From JAFGED01 sp964551295 (GTDB lineage: Bacteria > Chloroflexota > Anaerolineae > B4-G1): a stretch of DNA of 13,193 bases. The translations under genes and the position numbers were made by a program. The notes below the pieces were generated by a model. The model was not told the DNA's origin. It made no database searches and was given only the letters and a program-made list of their open reading frames with translations. Below, in pieces: positions 6,418 to 13,130 of the stretch. Within the stretch, counting starts at the first letter, position 1. Each line of letters begins with the position of its first letter. The DNA lies in NCBI GenBank assembly GCA_964551295.1, contig CAZKDJ010000119.1, positions 1-13,193 on the forward strand, given 5' to 3'.

Positions 6418-6810
6418 GTGAACGGAGCGCCCGACCGAAGAGAGAACGCCCAGCCGGCCTCGTTGCAAGAGATCCTGCGCCAGATGAACGCGGACGGACG
6501 GTTCGAGGTCGTCATCATGGCCTCCCAGGATGGTTTGCTGATTGCCACCGAGCCGGCCGCTTACGACAGCGAGGTCACGGCGGCGACGGTGGCCCTTCTG
6601 CGCCGGGTCAGCAGCGACACGCGGGAGCAACTGGGGCTGGCGGCGCTGGACGAGGTGGCCATCCGCAGCAGCGACCGCGCCTGCCTCGTGTGCCGGTACC
6701 TCACCGTCGGAGAGCAGGGGCTGATTCTGGTCGCGCTCGTGCCTCCAGACCGCTACTACCGTCGCGTGACCAACCGCGCCATCAGGCAGATCAGAGGGCT
6801 GCTATCGTAG
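6418..6810 (+). CDS. Small roadblock/LC7-like protein
   Basis: The 130-residue protein begins at GTG with a strong Shine-Dalgarno (AGGAGG 6407-6412, 5-nt spacer), 12 bp after the GTPase stop. A polar, probably disordered N-terminus of about 20 residues precedes a roadblock/LC7-like domain: helix LQEILRQMN, strand FEVVIMASQDGLLIATEP, helix VTAATVALLRRV, strands AIRSSDRACLVCRYL and GLILVALV, then a C-terminal helix with VTNRAIRQIRGLLS. It is the most divergent of the five roadblock copies, and assignment rests on the secondary-structure order plus position. It probably forms a homodimer or pairs with another roadblock protein to bind the GTPase. It is followed by a 22-bp gap to the receiver-GAF gene. 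Confidence 0.72.
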   Translation: MNGAPDRRENAQPASLQEILRQMNADGRFEVVIMASQDGLLIATEPAAYDSEVTAATVALLRRVSSDTREQLGLAALDEVAIRSSDRACLVCRYLTVGEQGLILVALVPPDRYYRRVTNRAIRQIRGLLS

Positions 6811-6832
6811 CCCGCCGTGTAGAGCAGATGCC

Positions 6833-8174
6833 ATGAGCGACCAGACGATACTCGTCATCGAGGACGACGCCCGAATACAAGAGTTCCTGCGCGACGCTGT
6901 GTTGATCCCCTCGGGTTACAGCGTGCTGACCGCGTCCGATGGCGAGGAAGGGCTGAGGCGCGCGTTGCACAACCGGCCAGACGTTATCCTGCTCGACCTG
7001 ATGCTTCCCCGTCTATCGGGGCTCAACGTGATGCGCTTGCTGCAAAGGCAGGACTGCCACATTCCGACCATCGTGATCACCGCCTACAGTTCCGAGCAAG
7101 AGATCCTCAGAGCCTTTCGCCTGGGGGCTAAGGACTTTTTGCAGAAACCCTTCACCGTCGAGGACGTGTGGGCCGCCATCGAAAAAGCCTTGACGGAGGA
7201 GCGGCTGCGGCAGGAGCGCGAGGAGTTGACCCAGGCGCTGGCCCAGGCCAACGAGCGGCTGCGACAGCAGGTGCAGAACTGGGCCACGCTCAACGACATC
7301 GCCAAGGCCATCAGCTCCACGCTGGAGGAGCAAGAGATCTTTCGGCGCGTCGTGCAGAACGTCACTCGCATTCTACAGGTGGAGGCCTGCTCGCTTCTGC
7401 TCGTCGACCAGGAGACGGATGAGCTCGAGTTCACCGTCACGCTGAAGGGAGACGTGGCCCGCTACTCCGTCTTCCGTCTCCAGCCGGGCCAGGGGATTGC
7501 CGGATGGGTGGCCGAGCACGGCCAGCCGCTTCTCGTCCCCGACGTGACCCGCGACCCTCGCTTTTACGCCCGCGTGGATCACAGCACCGGTTTCCGGTCC
7601 CGTTCGATCCTGTGCGTACCGCTTGAGGCCAGGGGGCGTGTCATTGGCGTGCTGGAGGCCATCAACAAGCGCGGGGAGTCTGAGGATGCCAGGTTCACCG
7701 AAGAGGACCTAGAGATGCTGACGGCACTGGCCTCCTGGGTGGCCGTCGCGGTGGAGAACGCGCGCCTGAACCGGGCCACGCGGCAGATGGCCGCCGCCGC
7801 GGCGCTCAAACAGACGGTGACCGCGATGGCTCACCACGTCAACAACCGGCTGATGGCCTTCTCGCTTGAGCTGGACGGCCTGGAGAAAGAGGGGGCGGTC
7901 GATCAGCAAGCCGTCGGTGCCATCATTGCCTCGGCCCGCAGGTCCATTCAGGAGGTCTCCGCGGTGGTCAAGGCGCACAACGGGACCATCACCGTGCACA
8001 GCGCGCCCGGNNNNNNNNNNGGTCAAGGCGCTGGACCGGCTGGGGGAAATCCACACGGTACCCTACGTGGGCGCGGCGGAGATGATCGACATAGACGATG
8101 CGTTGAGGGAGCAACTAAGGCTTACCGACATCCAGCCGGAGTATGCCAAGCATAGCGTAACACGTGAAGCGTAA
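6833..8174 (+). CDS. Receiver-GAF-HisKA hybrid signalling protein, interrupted by assembly gap
   Basis: Domains before the gap are a receiver at 1-120 (E10/D11/D12, phosphoacceptor D55 in LLDLMLPRLSG, T83, K105 in LQKP), a coiled-coil linker at about 121-150, a GAF domain at about 165-312 (GQGIAGWVAEHGQPLLVPDV, RSILCVPLEARGRVIGVLEA), and a HisKA-like phosphoacceptor box AMAHHVNNRLM with H334. Residues 381-393 (AHNGTITVHSAPG) resemble a late HATPase segment, yet occur only ~47 residues after the His box, far too soon. After ten Ns the sequence restarts with GGTCAAGGCGC, identical to 7966-7976, and continues in frame from that copy to a stop at 8172-8174. Joining the copies gives a ~428-residue protein ending near VPYVGAAEMIDIDDAL, with no ATPase domain. 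I treat the 34 bases before the Ns as a mis-extended contig end. GAF ligand unknown. Confidence 0.75.
8011..8020. other. Assembly gap (10 N)
   Basis: Ten Ns interrupt the receiver-GAF-HisKA gene. The length is likely a placeholder. An 11-nt sequence (GGTCAAGGCGC) occurs at both 7966-7976 and 8021-8031, and overlapping them restores one open frame. Confidence 0.97.
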
Positions 8175-8222
8175 AACTTAAATCTCTAGCGAAACAACTG
8201 CCTTACGTTTTACTCTTTTCAC
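8164..8222. terminator. Imperfect hairpin between convergent genes, probable bidirectional terminator
   Basis: GTGAAGCGTAAAAC (8164-8177) pairs imperfectly with GTTTTACTCTTTTCAC (8207-8222): seven bases pair at the inner end (GTTTTAC) and five at the outer (TTCAC). The hairpin includes the stop codons of the convergent genes. A/T-rich flanks on each side would give U-rich ends in both directions. No strong GC stem, so the call is moderate. Confidence 0.45.
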
Positions 8223-9166
8223 AGCGCCGGCCCCGCGAGTTTTGCGATCTTGACCCCCACCTCGCGCCAGGTGATCTTGGAGATGCCCAGCTTCTGGCGC
8301 AGCTTGTCGGCCCCCATCCCGGCCCGGTGATCGCGTACAGCGCACGTCCAGCGTAGCATGCTGAAAGAGAGGTCATCGGGCAGATCCGTTGCCTCAGCGA
8401 CGTGCTTCAAGACGTACTCCAGGTTGCGGGCCGTGCAGGGGAAGAGTGCCTCCTGGGGTTCGTACTGGGCGCGGTACTCGGCCAGCACCGCCGGCCACCA
8501 CACCGGCAGACGCAGCTTGCGCTCCTTGTGCCGCCGGCGCGGGTTGGCGTACCGAATCCACAACACCGGCTGCGTGGGATCGTCAAAGTCAAAGTGATTC
8601 ATGACAATGTTCATGCACTCGCCCTTTTTGATCCCCGTGTGCAGCAGCAGCGTCACCAGCAGGTGCGGGCGGGTGTCGGGCGTCTCGGCGTGGCGCATCG
8701 CCTGCGTCACCCCCAGCATGCGCTCGACCTCGGCATCGGATAGAATCGTGGACAGCGGCGTGATCACCGGCTTGTGAATCACCGCAGCGGCAGGGTCTTT
8801 GGGGAGCACCCCCGCCTCGGCCAGCCAGCCAAAGAAGACCTTGAGCGTGGTCACGCGCCGGGCCAACGACTTGGGGTTACACGGCACGCCGCGCTCGTTC
8901 ATCAACCAGTTCGCAAAGTGATTCAGGTCGTGGGTCGAGATGTCGCCGACGGCGGTCCCTACCCCGATGAATTGGGCCAGGATGTTGAGGTCGGACAGAA
9001 AGGCCTTGGCCGTATTCTCGGCAAAGCCCTGATCCTGCATGTAGGCGTCAAAAGCCCCCATTGCCGCGCGCAGCGAGGAACGGGCCGTCACTCCCGGTGG
9101 CGCGGCTGCCTGAGGCACATCTTCTTCGGGAGCATTCACATCGGGCAAAGGCAATTGCTCAACCAT
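8219..9166 (-). CDS. Tyrosine-recombinase-fold protein with degenerate active site
   Basis: The 315-residue protein has a low-complexity N-terminus (1-30), a SAM-like core-binding domain at about 32-122 (TAKAFLSDLNILAQFIG, then LARRVTTLKVFFGWLAEAGV) and a catalytic-like domain at about 140-310 (LLVTLLLHTG). The fold is that of XerC/XerD and phage integrases, but the active site is missing. The box I Arg (HTGLR) is K180 in HTGIKKGE, the box II His is S269 in SMLRW with R272 kept and W273 following, the LGH His is I295 in LGISK, and no Tyr occurs after residue 251. It should therefore be unable to make the Tyr-DNA bond. It may be a domesticated DNA-binding protein or a decaying integrase. The intact frame, a consensus promoter and a good Shine-Dalgarno (AAAGGAGA at 9173-9180) favour a working, repurposed protein. 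Confidence 0.8.
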   Translation of the reverse strand: MVEQLPLPDVNAPEEDVPQAAAPPGVTARSSLRAAMGAFDAYMQDQGFAENTAKAFLSDLNILAQFIGVGTAVGDISTHDLNHFANWLMNERGVPCNPKSLARRVTTLKVFFGWLAEAGVLPKDPAAAVIHKPVITPLSTILSDAEVERMLGVTQAMRHAETPDTRPHLLVTLLLHTGIKKGECMNIVMNHFDFDDPTQPVLWIRYANPRRRHKERKLRLPVWWPAVLAEYRAQYEPQEALFPCTARNLEYVLKHVAEATDLPDDLSFSMLRWTCAVRDHRAGMGADKLRQKLGISKITWREVGVKIAKLAGPAL

Positions 9167-9202
9167 TGTATCTCTCCTTTCGTGTAGCCGTTCTTATAAC
9201 CT

Positions 9203-9231
9203 ATTCTACTCCCAACCAGGGGAGCTGTCAA
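9203..9231 (-). promoter_or_regulatory. Consensus sigma-70-type promoter, minus strand
   Basis: On the reverse strand TTGACA (9231-9226) is followed, after exactly 17 bp, by TAGAAT (9208-9203). It points at the recombinase-like gene starting at 9166. A perfect -35 and a five-of-six -10 make it the strongest promoter in the window. Confidence 0.8.
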
Positions 9232-9258
9232 ACAGATGTTCTACTCGCAACTTTATCC

Positions 9259-9286
9259 TTGGCAATGTGTTTTATTGCGTGATAAT
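9259..9286 (+). promoter_or_regulatory. Sigma-70-type promoter of the lipid-kinase operon
   Basis: TTGGCA (9259-9264), 16-bp spacer, GATAAT (9281-9286), 19 bp before the ATG at 9306. It is divergent from the minus-strand promoter at 9203-9231; the two -35 boxes are 27 bp apart, so one bound protein could affect both. Confidence 0.65.
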
Positions 9287-9305
9287 ACCCCACCAGGAGT
9301 GTGAA

Positions 9306-10229
9306 ATGAGCCGCATCAAGATCATCCTCAACCCGGTCGCTGGGCGTGGATATGGCGCACGATCCGAACCCGAGATACGCAGATTCCTAGAAGCAGAAGG
9401 GGTAGCCTTTGACCTGGTGCTTACACAGGGATTCTGGCACGCGGCAGAGCTGGCCGAACGAGCGGTCAGCGATGGATTTGACCTTATTGTCGCTGCCGGT
9501 GGCGATGGCACGGTCCATGAGGTGGTCAATGGCATGATGGCGACGGCCAGGGACGATGCCGGCGGCGACGTTGGCGTCATCGGCACCCTGGGCACCCTCC
9601 CCGTGGGCTCCGGCAGCGACTTTGCACACAACGTCGGCGTGCCCTCTGACCTACATGAGGCGTGTCAGAGGCTGATTCACGGACAGACACGCGTCATAGA
9701 CATAGGCCGCGTCACCGTGGACGACCGACCGGCCAAGTATTTCGGCAATACGATAAACGTCGGCTTTGGCGGCACGGTGACGGTCGAGGCGCGCAAGGTC
9801 AAATGGGTGCGGGGGATGGCGCTGTACCTGCCCGTCGTGCTAAAGACGATCTTTTTGGCCCGCTCTCCACGGATGACCGTCAAGTATAATGATCAAGAGG
9901 TCACCATGCCTATGCTGATGGTGACCGTGGGCAATGGTGCCCGCGAAGGCGGCGGCTTCTTTTGCACCCCCGATGCCCAGCCCGACGACGGCCTCCTCGA
10001 CCTGTGCATCGCAGAGGCCGTGGGCAAGCTGACGCAGTTGAGCCTCGTTCCACGCTTTATGGACGGCAGCCACACAGACCACCCCGCCGTCACGATGACG
10101 CGCACCAAACACGCTATCATCACCTCCCCGGATAACCTGATCGCCCACGTGGACGGCGAGATGCTGTGCACTGAGGCGCATCGGCTGGAATTCGAGATAC
10201 TGCCCCAGCGGCTGCGGGTGGTGTGCTAG
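9306..10229 (+). CDS. Diacylglycerol/sphingosine-kinase-family lipid kinase (YegS/DgkB-like)
   Basis: The 307-residue protein starts SRIKIILNPVAGRG, with the nucleotide-binding motif GGDGT at 65-69 followed by VHEVVNG. A second glycine-rich motif LPVGSGSDFA (98-107) stands where LPLGTGNDFA is usual, and the C-terminal beta-rich half ends with an HVDGE motif. These are the marks of the DAGK catalytic family, which transfers phosphate from ATP to diacylglycerol or a related lipid at the inner membrane face. The Thr-to-Ser and Asn-to-Ser changes in the second motif are conservative. ATG 9306 is chosen because it has AGGAG (9295-9299) and lies after the promoter; an in-frame GTG at 9267 would overlap that promoter. 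It overlaps the acyltransferase-like gene by 7 bp, suggesting joint phospholipid metabolism. The substrate cannot be told from sequence. Confidence 0.88.
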   Translation: MSRIKIILNPVAGRGYGARSEPEIRRFLEAEGVAFDLVLTQGFWHAAELAERAVSDGFDLIVAAGGDGTVHEVVNGMMATARDDAGGDVGVIGTLGTLPVGSGSDFAHNVGVPSDLHEACQRLIHGQTRVIDIGRVTVDDRPAKYFGNTINVGFGGTVTVEARKVKWVRGMALYLPVVLKTIFLARSPRMTVKYNDQEVTMPMLMVTVGNGAREGGGFFCTPDAQPDDGLLDLCIAEAVGKLTQLSLVPRFMDGSHTDHPAVTMTRTKHAIITSPDNLIAHVDGEMLCTEAHRLEFEILPQRLRVVC

Positions 10230-10816
10230 AGTTGCCCGTGCTGGAACTGCTGCTGGCGGGAATCTGGGGTTACCTGGTGGGAGCGGTGCCCACCGGCGTC
10301 ATCGTATCCCGCTGGCTGCGCGGCGTGGATGTGCGCCAGCAGGGCAGTGGTCACACCGGCGGGATGAACGTCGCTCGCGTGGCTGGCATCTGGGGTGGCG
10401 TGCTGACCGCTGCCGTCGACGCCATCCTGGGAAGCGTCGCCGTCATCGGCCCCACGCTGGTGGCGGATAACCCCTGGGCCGCCACGGTGGCTGGCGTGAT
10501 GGCCGTCGTGGGTCACGACTGGTCGATCTTTATCCACCTCGGCGGTGGCATCGGCCTGGCCAAGCTGGCGGGCGCGATGCTGGCCGTCGACGCGCTGCGC
10601 ACGCTGCTGGCAGCGGTTGGGGTGATTCTCCTGTGGCTGTTCCTCACACGTCTGCTGCACGTTCACCGCGCTCGCTCGACGATTCTGGTCATGGCCCTGA
10701 TCGGGCCGCTGTATTGGGCGTTGGGAGCGCCGCTGCCCGTAATTGTACTTGGCACATTGGGCGGCTTGGTGGTCATTGTCAAGACGATCCCCGATTGGCA
10801 CAGACGGTACGAGTAA
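10223..10816 (+). CDS. Divergent PlsY-like glycerol-3-phosphate acyltransferase
   Basis: The 197-residue hydrophobic protein has several membrane segments (about 6-28, 55-80, 84-100, 112-145, 152-187). It follows the PlsY plan: an N-terminal GYLVGAVPTGVIVSRW, motif 1 at 35-52 (GVDVRQQGSGHTGGMNVAR) and motif 2 at 97-113 (GHDWSIFIHLGGGIGLA). PlsY makes lysophosphatidic acid from acyl-phosphate and glycerol 3-phosphate in the membrane. Key positions differ: GSGN is GSGH, GATN is GGMN, GGKG is GGIG, and the usual C-terminal HRxNIxRL block is reduced to DWHRRYE. It is thus either a diverged paralogue with altered substrate or one that has lost activity. The GTG at 10223 overlaps the lipid-kinase stop; TTG 10232 and GTG 10238 are alternatives. 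Fold family fairly sure, activity doubtful. Confidence 0.75.
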   Translation: MLELPVLELLLAGIWGYLVGAVPTGVIVSRWLRGVDVRQQGSGHTGGMNVARVAGIWGGVLTAAVDAILGSVAVIGPTLVADNPWAATVAGVMAVVGHDWSIFIHLGGGIGLAKLAGAMLAVDALRTLLAAVGVILLWLFLTRLLHVHRARSTILVMALIGPLYWALGAPLPVIVLGTLGGLVVIVKTIPDWHRRYE

Positions 10817-10820
10817 CACA

Positions 10821-10850
10821 ACAGCCCTGCCTCACGAGAGACAGGGCTGT
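10821..10850 (+). terminator. Hairpin after the lipid operon
   Basis: ACAGCCCTG (10821-10829) pairs perfectly with CAGGGCTGT (10842-10850). CTC/GAG extends the stem inward past a C-A mismatch to an ACGA loop. It begins 4 bp after the PlsY-like stop codon. There is no U-tract, so termination may be partial or the hairpin may protect the 3' end. Confidence 0.6.
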
Positions 10851-10908
10851 CGTGCCCCTGGTAGCAGACACTGCTCGGGTCCTCAATATGCGCTGCTACC
10901 GTCCCACG
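10851..10908. other. Second long hairpin, function unknown
   Basis: CGTG (10851-10854) pairs with CACG (10905-10908). After a small internal loop, GGTAGCAG (10860-10867) pairs with CTGCTACC (10893-10900), closing a 25-nt loop. It stacks directly on the terminator hairpin. An unused AAGGAGG follows at 10919-10925 with no start codon at a suitable distance. It could be part of a structured RNA or just intergenic repeat DNA; I do not recognise a known RNA family. Confidence 0.4.
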
Positions 10909-10953
10909 GGAATAAATTAAGGAGGAAACCTCACGCTGCTCACCACGCCTCGG

Positions 10954-11094
10954 TCAGAAGCTGGCGTTACGTCGCACGCGCACCAGGCGGGGATTCTCCG
11001 CTCGAACGGGCACATAGGCCCGGCGATTGCGAACGATCTGCAAGGTCTTGGAAAGCTCGCGGAGCCTTTTTTGAACACCTGGTTTTTTCTTCAT
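10954..11094 (-). CDS. Small, very basic 46-residue protein, unknown
   Basis: The minus-strand ATG at 11094 is preceded by a strong Shine-Dalgarno (AAAGGAGA, about 7 nt away) and by an extended -10 element at 11149-11157. The product begins MKKKPGVQKRLRELSKTLQI and ends with VRVRRNASF. About 15 of 46 residues are Lys or Arg and only two are Glu, which suggests nucleic-acid or ribosome binding. I do not recognise a family. A longer in-frame ATG at 11166 would add 24 residues but lies upstream of the -10 element, so 11094 is the better start. It lies between the terminator of the RACo-like gene and the lipid-operon hairpins, as its own transcription unit. The expression signals are good for such a short frame, but chance is not excluded. 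Confidence 0.55.
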   Translation of the reverse strand: MKKKPGVQKRLRELSKTLQIVRNRRAYVPVRAENPRLVRVRRNASF

Positions 11095-11148
11095 CGCCGC
11101 TCTCCTTTTCTTCCGCAGCAGTTCCGAGCTACTTGAATTCACAAGATT

Positions 11149-11157
11149 ATGATAGCA
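11149..11157 (-). promoter_or_regulatory. Extended -10 promoter of the small basic gene
   Basis: On the reverse strand TGC precedes TATCAT (11154-11149), an extended -10 about 55 bp before the start at 11094. The -35 at a 17-bp spacing (TTTAGA) is weak. Confidence 0.45.
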
Positions 11158-11193
11158 CACAAACATTACGATCTAAATTACGACAAATCGTGC

Positions 11194-11235
11194 AAAAACA
11201 TTGGCCCCACTGCTCCGCGAGCAGTGGGGCCAATG
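11194..11235 (-). terminator. Rho-independent terminator of the RACo-like gene
   Basis: A perfect 17-bp stem (11199-11215 with 11219-11235, loop CGC) rich in GC is followed, reading on the minus strand, by five T residues (A-tract at 11194-11198). It begins 20 bp after the stop codon of the minus-strand gene. On the plus strand there is no T-tract, so it works in one direction. Confidence 0.9.
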
Positions 11236-11255
11236 CAACCGCCTATCCCTTGTTA

Positions 11256-13106
11256 TCACGCATCGTTTTGCGACAGTGAACATCCCATCGCACCATGCTC
11301 CTCAGGTAGCTGTAGCGCGGCTGTGTAAAAATCGACAAAGCGCCGATGCGTGGTCAGCTCGACGTACGCCACCCGCCGGGCGATCTCTGCTGCGACCTTT
11401 CGGCAGCGACGCGACACCAGGGCCATCTTGGCCCCCATTCCCGCCGCGTTGCCCACCTGCACAAACCGCCCCCGAGGCAGCGGAGGGAACATCCCAATAG
11501 CCACCGCGCTGTCCACGTCCATATACGTGCCAAAGGCGCCCGCCACCACCACCCGCTCGACCTGCTCCGCCTCCAGTTCCGCCTCCTTCAGCAGCACCTC
11601 GATCCCGGCGCGGATGGCCGCCTTGGCCAATTGGATCTCGTTGATGTCCTTGCGGGTGATGGCCACGTCGCGTGGTGCGCTCCGCTCCCCCGCCGGGACG
11701 AGCAGAAACTCGGCCGTCCGGCCCGAGCCGCGCACGCGGGGGTGGCTCCCTGCCACTATCGCGCCGCTGGCCCGCAGCACGCCGATGCGCAGCATCTCGG
11801 CCACACCGTCGAGAATGCCGGAGCCACAGATGCCCACCGGCGGTGCGCCGTCGATGGTCTGATACTCGACCCGGTCGTCGGTCAGCCGCACCCGCTCGAT
11901 GGCACCAGGGGCCGCCCGCATGCCGTCGCGGATGTGCGCGCCCTCAAAGGCCGGGCCGGAGGCGCAGGAGCAGCTCAACAATCGATCTCTTGCCGCCAGC
12001 ACGATCTCCGTGTTTGTGCCGATGTCCAGCCCAATGGTGATCTGGTCGGCCCGGTAGATGTCGGTCGCCAGCACCATGGCCACGTGATCCGCGCCGACGA
12101 AACCGGCGATGTTGGGCAGAAAGTGAGCGTCCGCGCCAGGTGCCAGATCCAACCCCAAATCCCGCGCTTTGAGATCGTAGGCGTCGGACAGGACGGGCAC
12201 GTAAGGGGCCAGTCCCAACGAGGGCACCGGCAGGCCCAACGCCAGATGGTGCATGCAGGTGTTGCCCACCAGCACCGCCTCCACGACGGTGGCGCTATCG
12301 CACCCGGTTTGCGCACACAGGCTACCGATCAGCGCGTTCAGCCCCTCGATGAGGACGCGCTGAAGCTCCCCCGCCCGCTCTGCCGTCTCCATCGCGTAAG
12401 TGATGCGGGCCATCACGTCCTCGCCATAGGCGATTTGGGGGTTCATCGCCCCTGTGGATGCCAACGTCTCGCCGCTCTCCAGATCGACCAGGTAGGCGGC
12501 CAGTTTGGTGGTGCCGATGTCCACCGCCAGCCCCAGCAGCGAGGCATCGGTCGGCAAGATAGCAACGGCGTCCTGGCCCTTGATAGCGATGCGAGCGCGC
12601 CAGCCATCCTGCCGCAGGAGGGAAGGGGCCCGGCGCAGGACAGCGGGATCGAATCGTCCGACGGGGACGTCGTACTGCTGGCTAAGAGCGTCCTTCAGGC
12701 GCGCCGCGTCGGCCCGTAGATCGCCCAGGCTCGCCGGCTCCAGCGTTACGTCAAAGCCGCGCACAGCCGGGTCAAGTTCGACCGGCCGTTCGCGGCCTTC
12801 GATCTGTACGCGCTGGAGGGCGGAGATGGATTCCGGCGGCACGTCCACGCGCACGTCCCCCAGCACGTGGGTCTGGCAGGCCAGGCGGAACCCCGCGCTT
12901 GTGGCCTCGGCCTCGGCTTCCGTGGGCGATGAGACCTCGCCGGCGACGACGCGCACGCGGCAATCGCCACAGGTACCCGCCCCCCCGCAGATGGCGCTCA
13001 GGCCCACGCCGGCCTGTCGAGCTGCCTCCAACAACGTCGTACCCAGCGCCACCCGTGCCCGGCGGCCCAGGGGCTCGAAATCTATGGTGAGTAGTTTTTT
13101 GGTCAT
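11256..13106 (-). CDS. RACo-like ferredoxin-ASKHA protein (DUF4445), activator of corrinoid proteins
   Basis: The 616-residue protein has an N-terminal plant-type [2Fe-2S] domain (about 1-95) with C40, C46, C49 and C77 in the spacing C-x5-C-x2-C-x27-C. A linker to about residue 185 follows, then a DUF4445/ASKHA ATPase-fold domain. ATPase motifs are DIGTT (196-200), a second phosphate motif DIGTNTE (361-367), GICGSGILDG (425-434) and VVAGAFGTYMD (520-530). The architecture matches RACo, which uses ATP and a reduced Fe-S cluster to return inactive Co(II) corrinoid to Co(I) in methyltransferase systems. No corrinoid protein or methyltransferase is visible in the window. The ATG at 13106 has no Shine-Dalgarno and is only 17 bp after the previous stop, so translation may be coupled. 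A strong terminator follows. Confidence 0.88.
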   Translation of the reverse strand: MTKKLLTIDFEPLGRRARVALGTTLLEAARQAGVGLSAICGGAGTCGDCRVRVVAGEVSSPTEAEAEATSAGFRLACQTHVLGDVRVDVPPESISALQRVQIEGRERPVELDPAVRGFDVTLEPASLGDLRADAARLKDALSQQYDVPVGRFDPAVLRRAPSLLRQDGWRARIAIKGQDAVAILPTDASLLGLAVDIGTTKLAAYLVDLESGETLASTGAMNPQIAYGEDVMARITYAMETAERAGELQRVLIEGLNALIGSLCAQTGCDSATVVEAVLVGNTCMHHLALGLPVPSLGLAPYVPVLSDAYDLKARDLGLDLAPGADAHFLPNIAGFVGADHVAMVLATDIYRADQITIGLDIGTNTEIVLAARDRLLSCSCASGPAFEGAHIRDGMRAAPGAIERVRLTDDRVEYQTIDGAPPVGICGSGILDGVAEMLRIGVLRASGAIVAGSHPRVRGSGRTAEFLLVPAGERSAPRDVAITRKDINEIQLAKAAIRAGIEVLLKEAELEAEQVERVVVAGAFGTYMDVDSAVAIGMFPPLPRGRFVQVGNAAGMGAKMALVSRRCRKVAAEIARRVAYVELTTHRRFVDFYTAALQLPEEHGAMGCSLSQNDA

Positions 13107-13130
13107 TTTACCAGTTTACCAATCTACCAT
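13107..13130. repeat. Three imperfect 8-bp tandem repeats between two minus-strand genes
   Basis: TTTACCAG, TTTACCAA and TCTACCAT run in tandem (13107-13114, 13115-13122, 13123-13130). They fill the gap between the stop codon of the upstream gene (13124-13126) and the RACo-like start, where a ribosome-binding site would normally be. Confidence 0.6.

Noticed and set aside
6833..8155. A complete histidine kinase read straight through the Ns
   Set aside because: The frame after the Ns in that register is low-complexity nonsense, and the ATPase-like segment is far too close to the His box.
9267..9305. Upstream GTG start adding 13 residues to the lipid kinase
   Set aside because: It lies within the promoter (between -35 and -10), and the ATG at 9306 has its own Shine-Dalgarno and gives the normal family N-terminus.
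10821..10930. 6S RNA or another known structured RNA
   Set aside because: I could find hairpins but no family-specific motif, so a named RNA cannot be supported.
11346..12719. 457-codon plus-strand open frame
   Set aside because: It is antisense to the RACo-like gene, rich in His/Arg/Gln/Gly as expected of a shadow frame, with no domain or ribosome-binding site.
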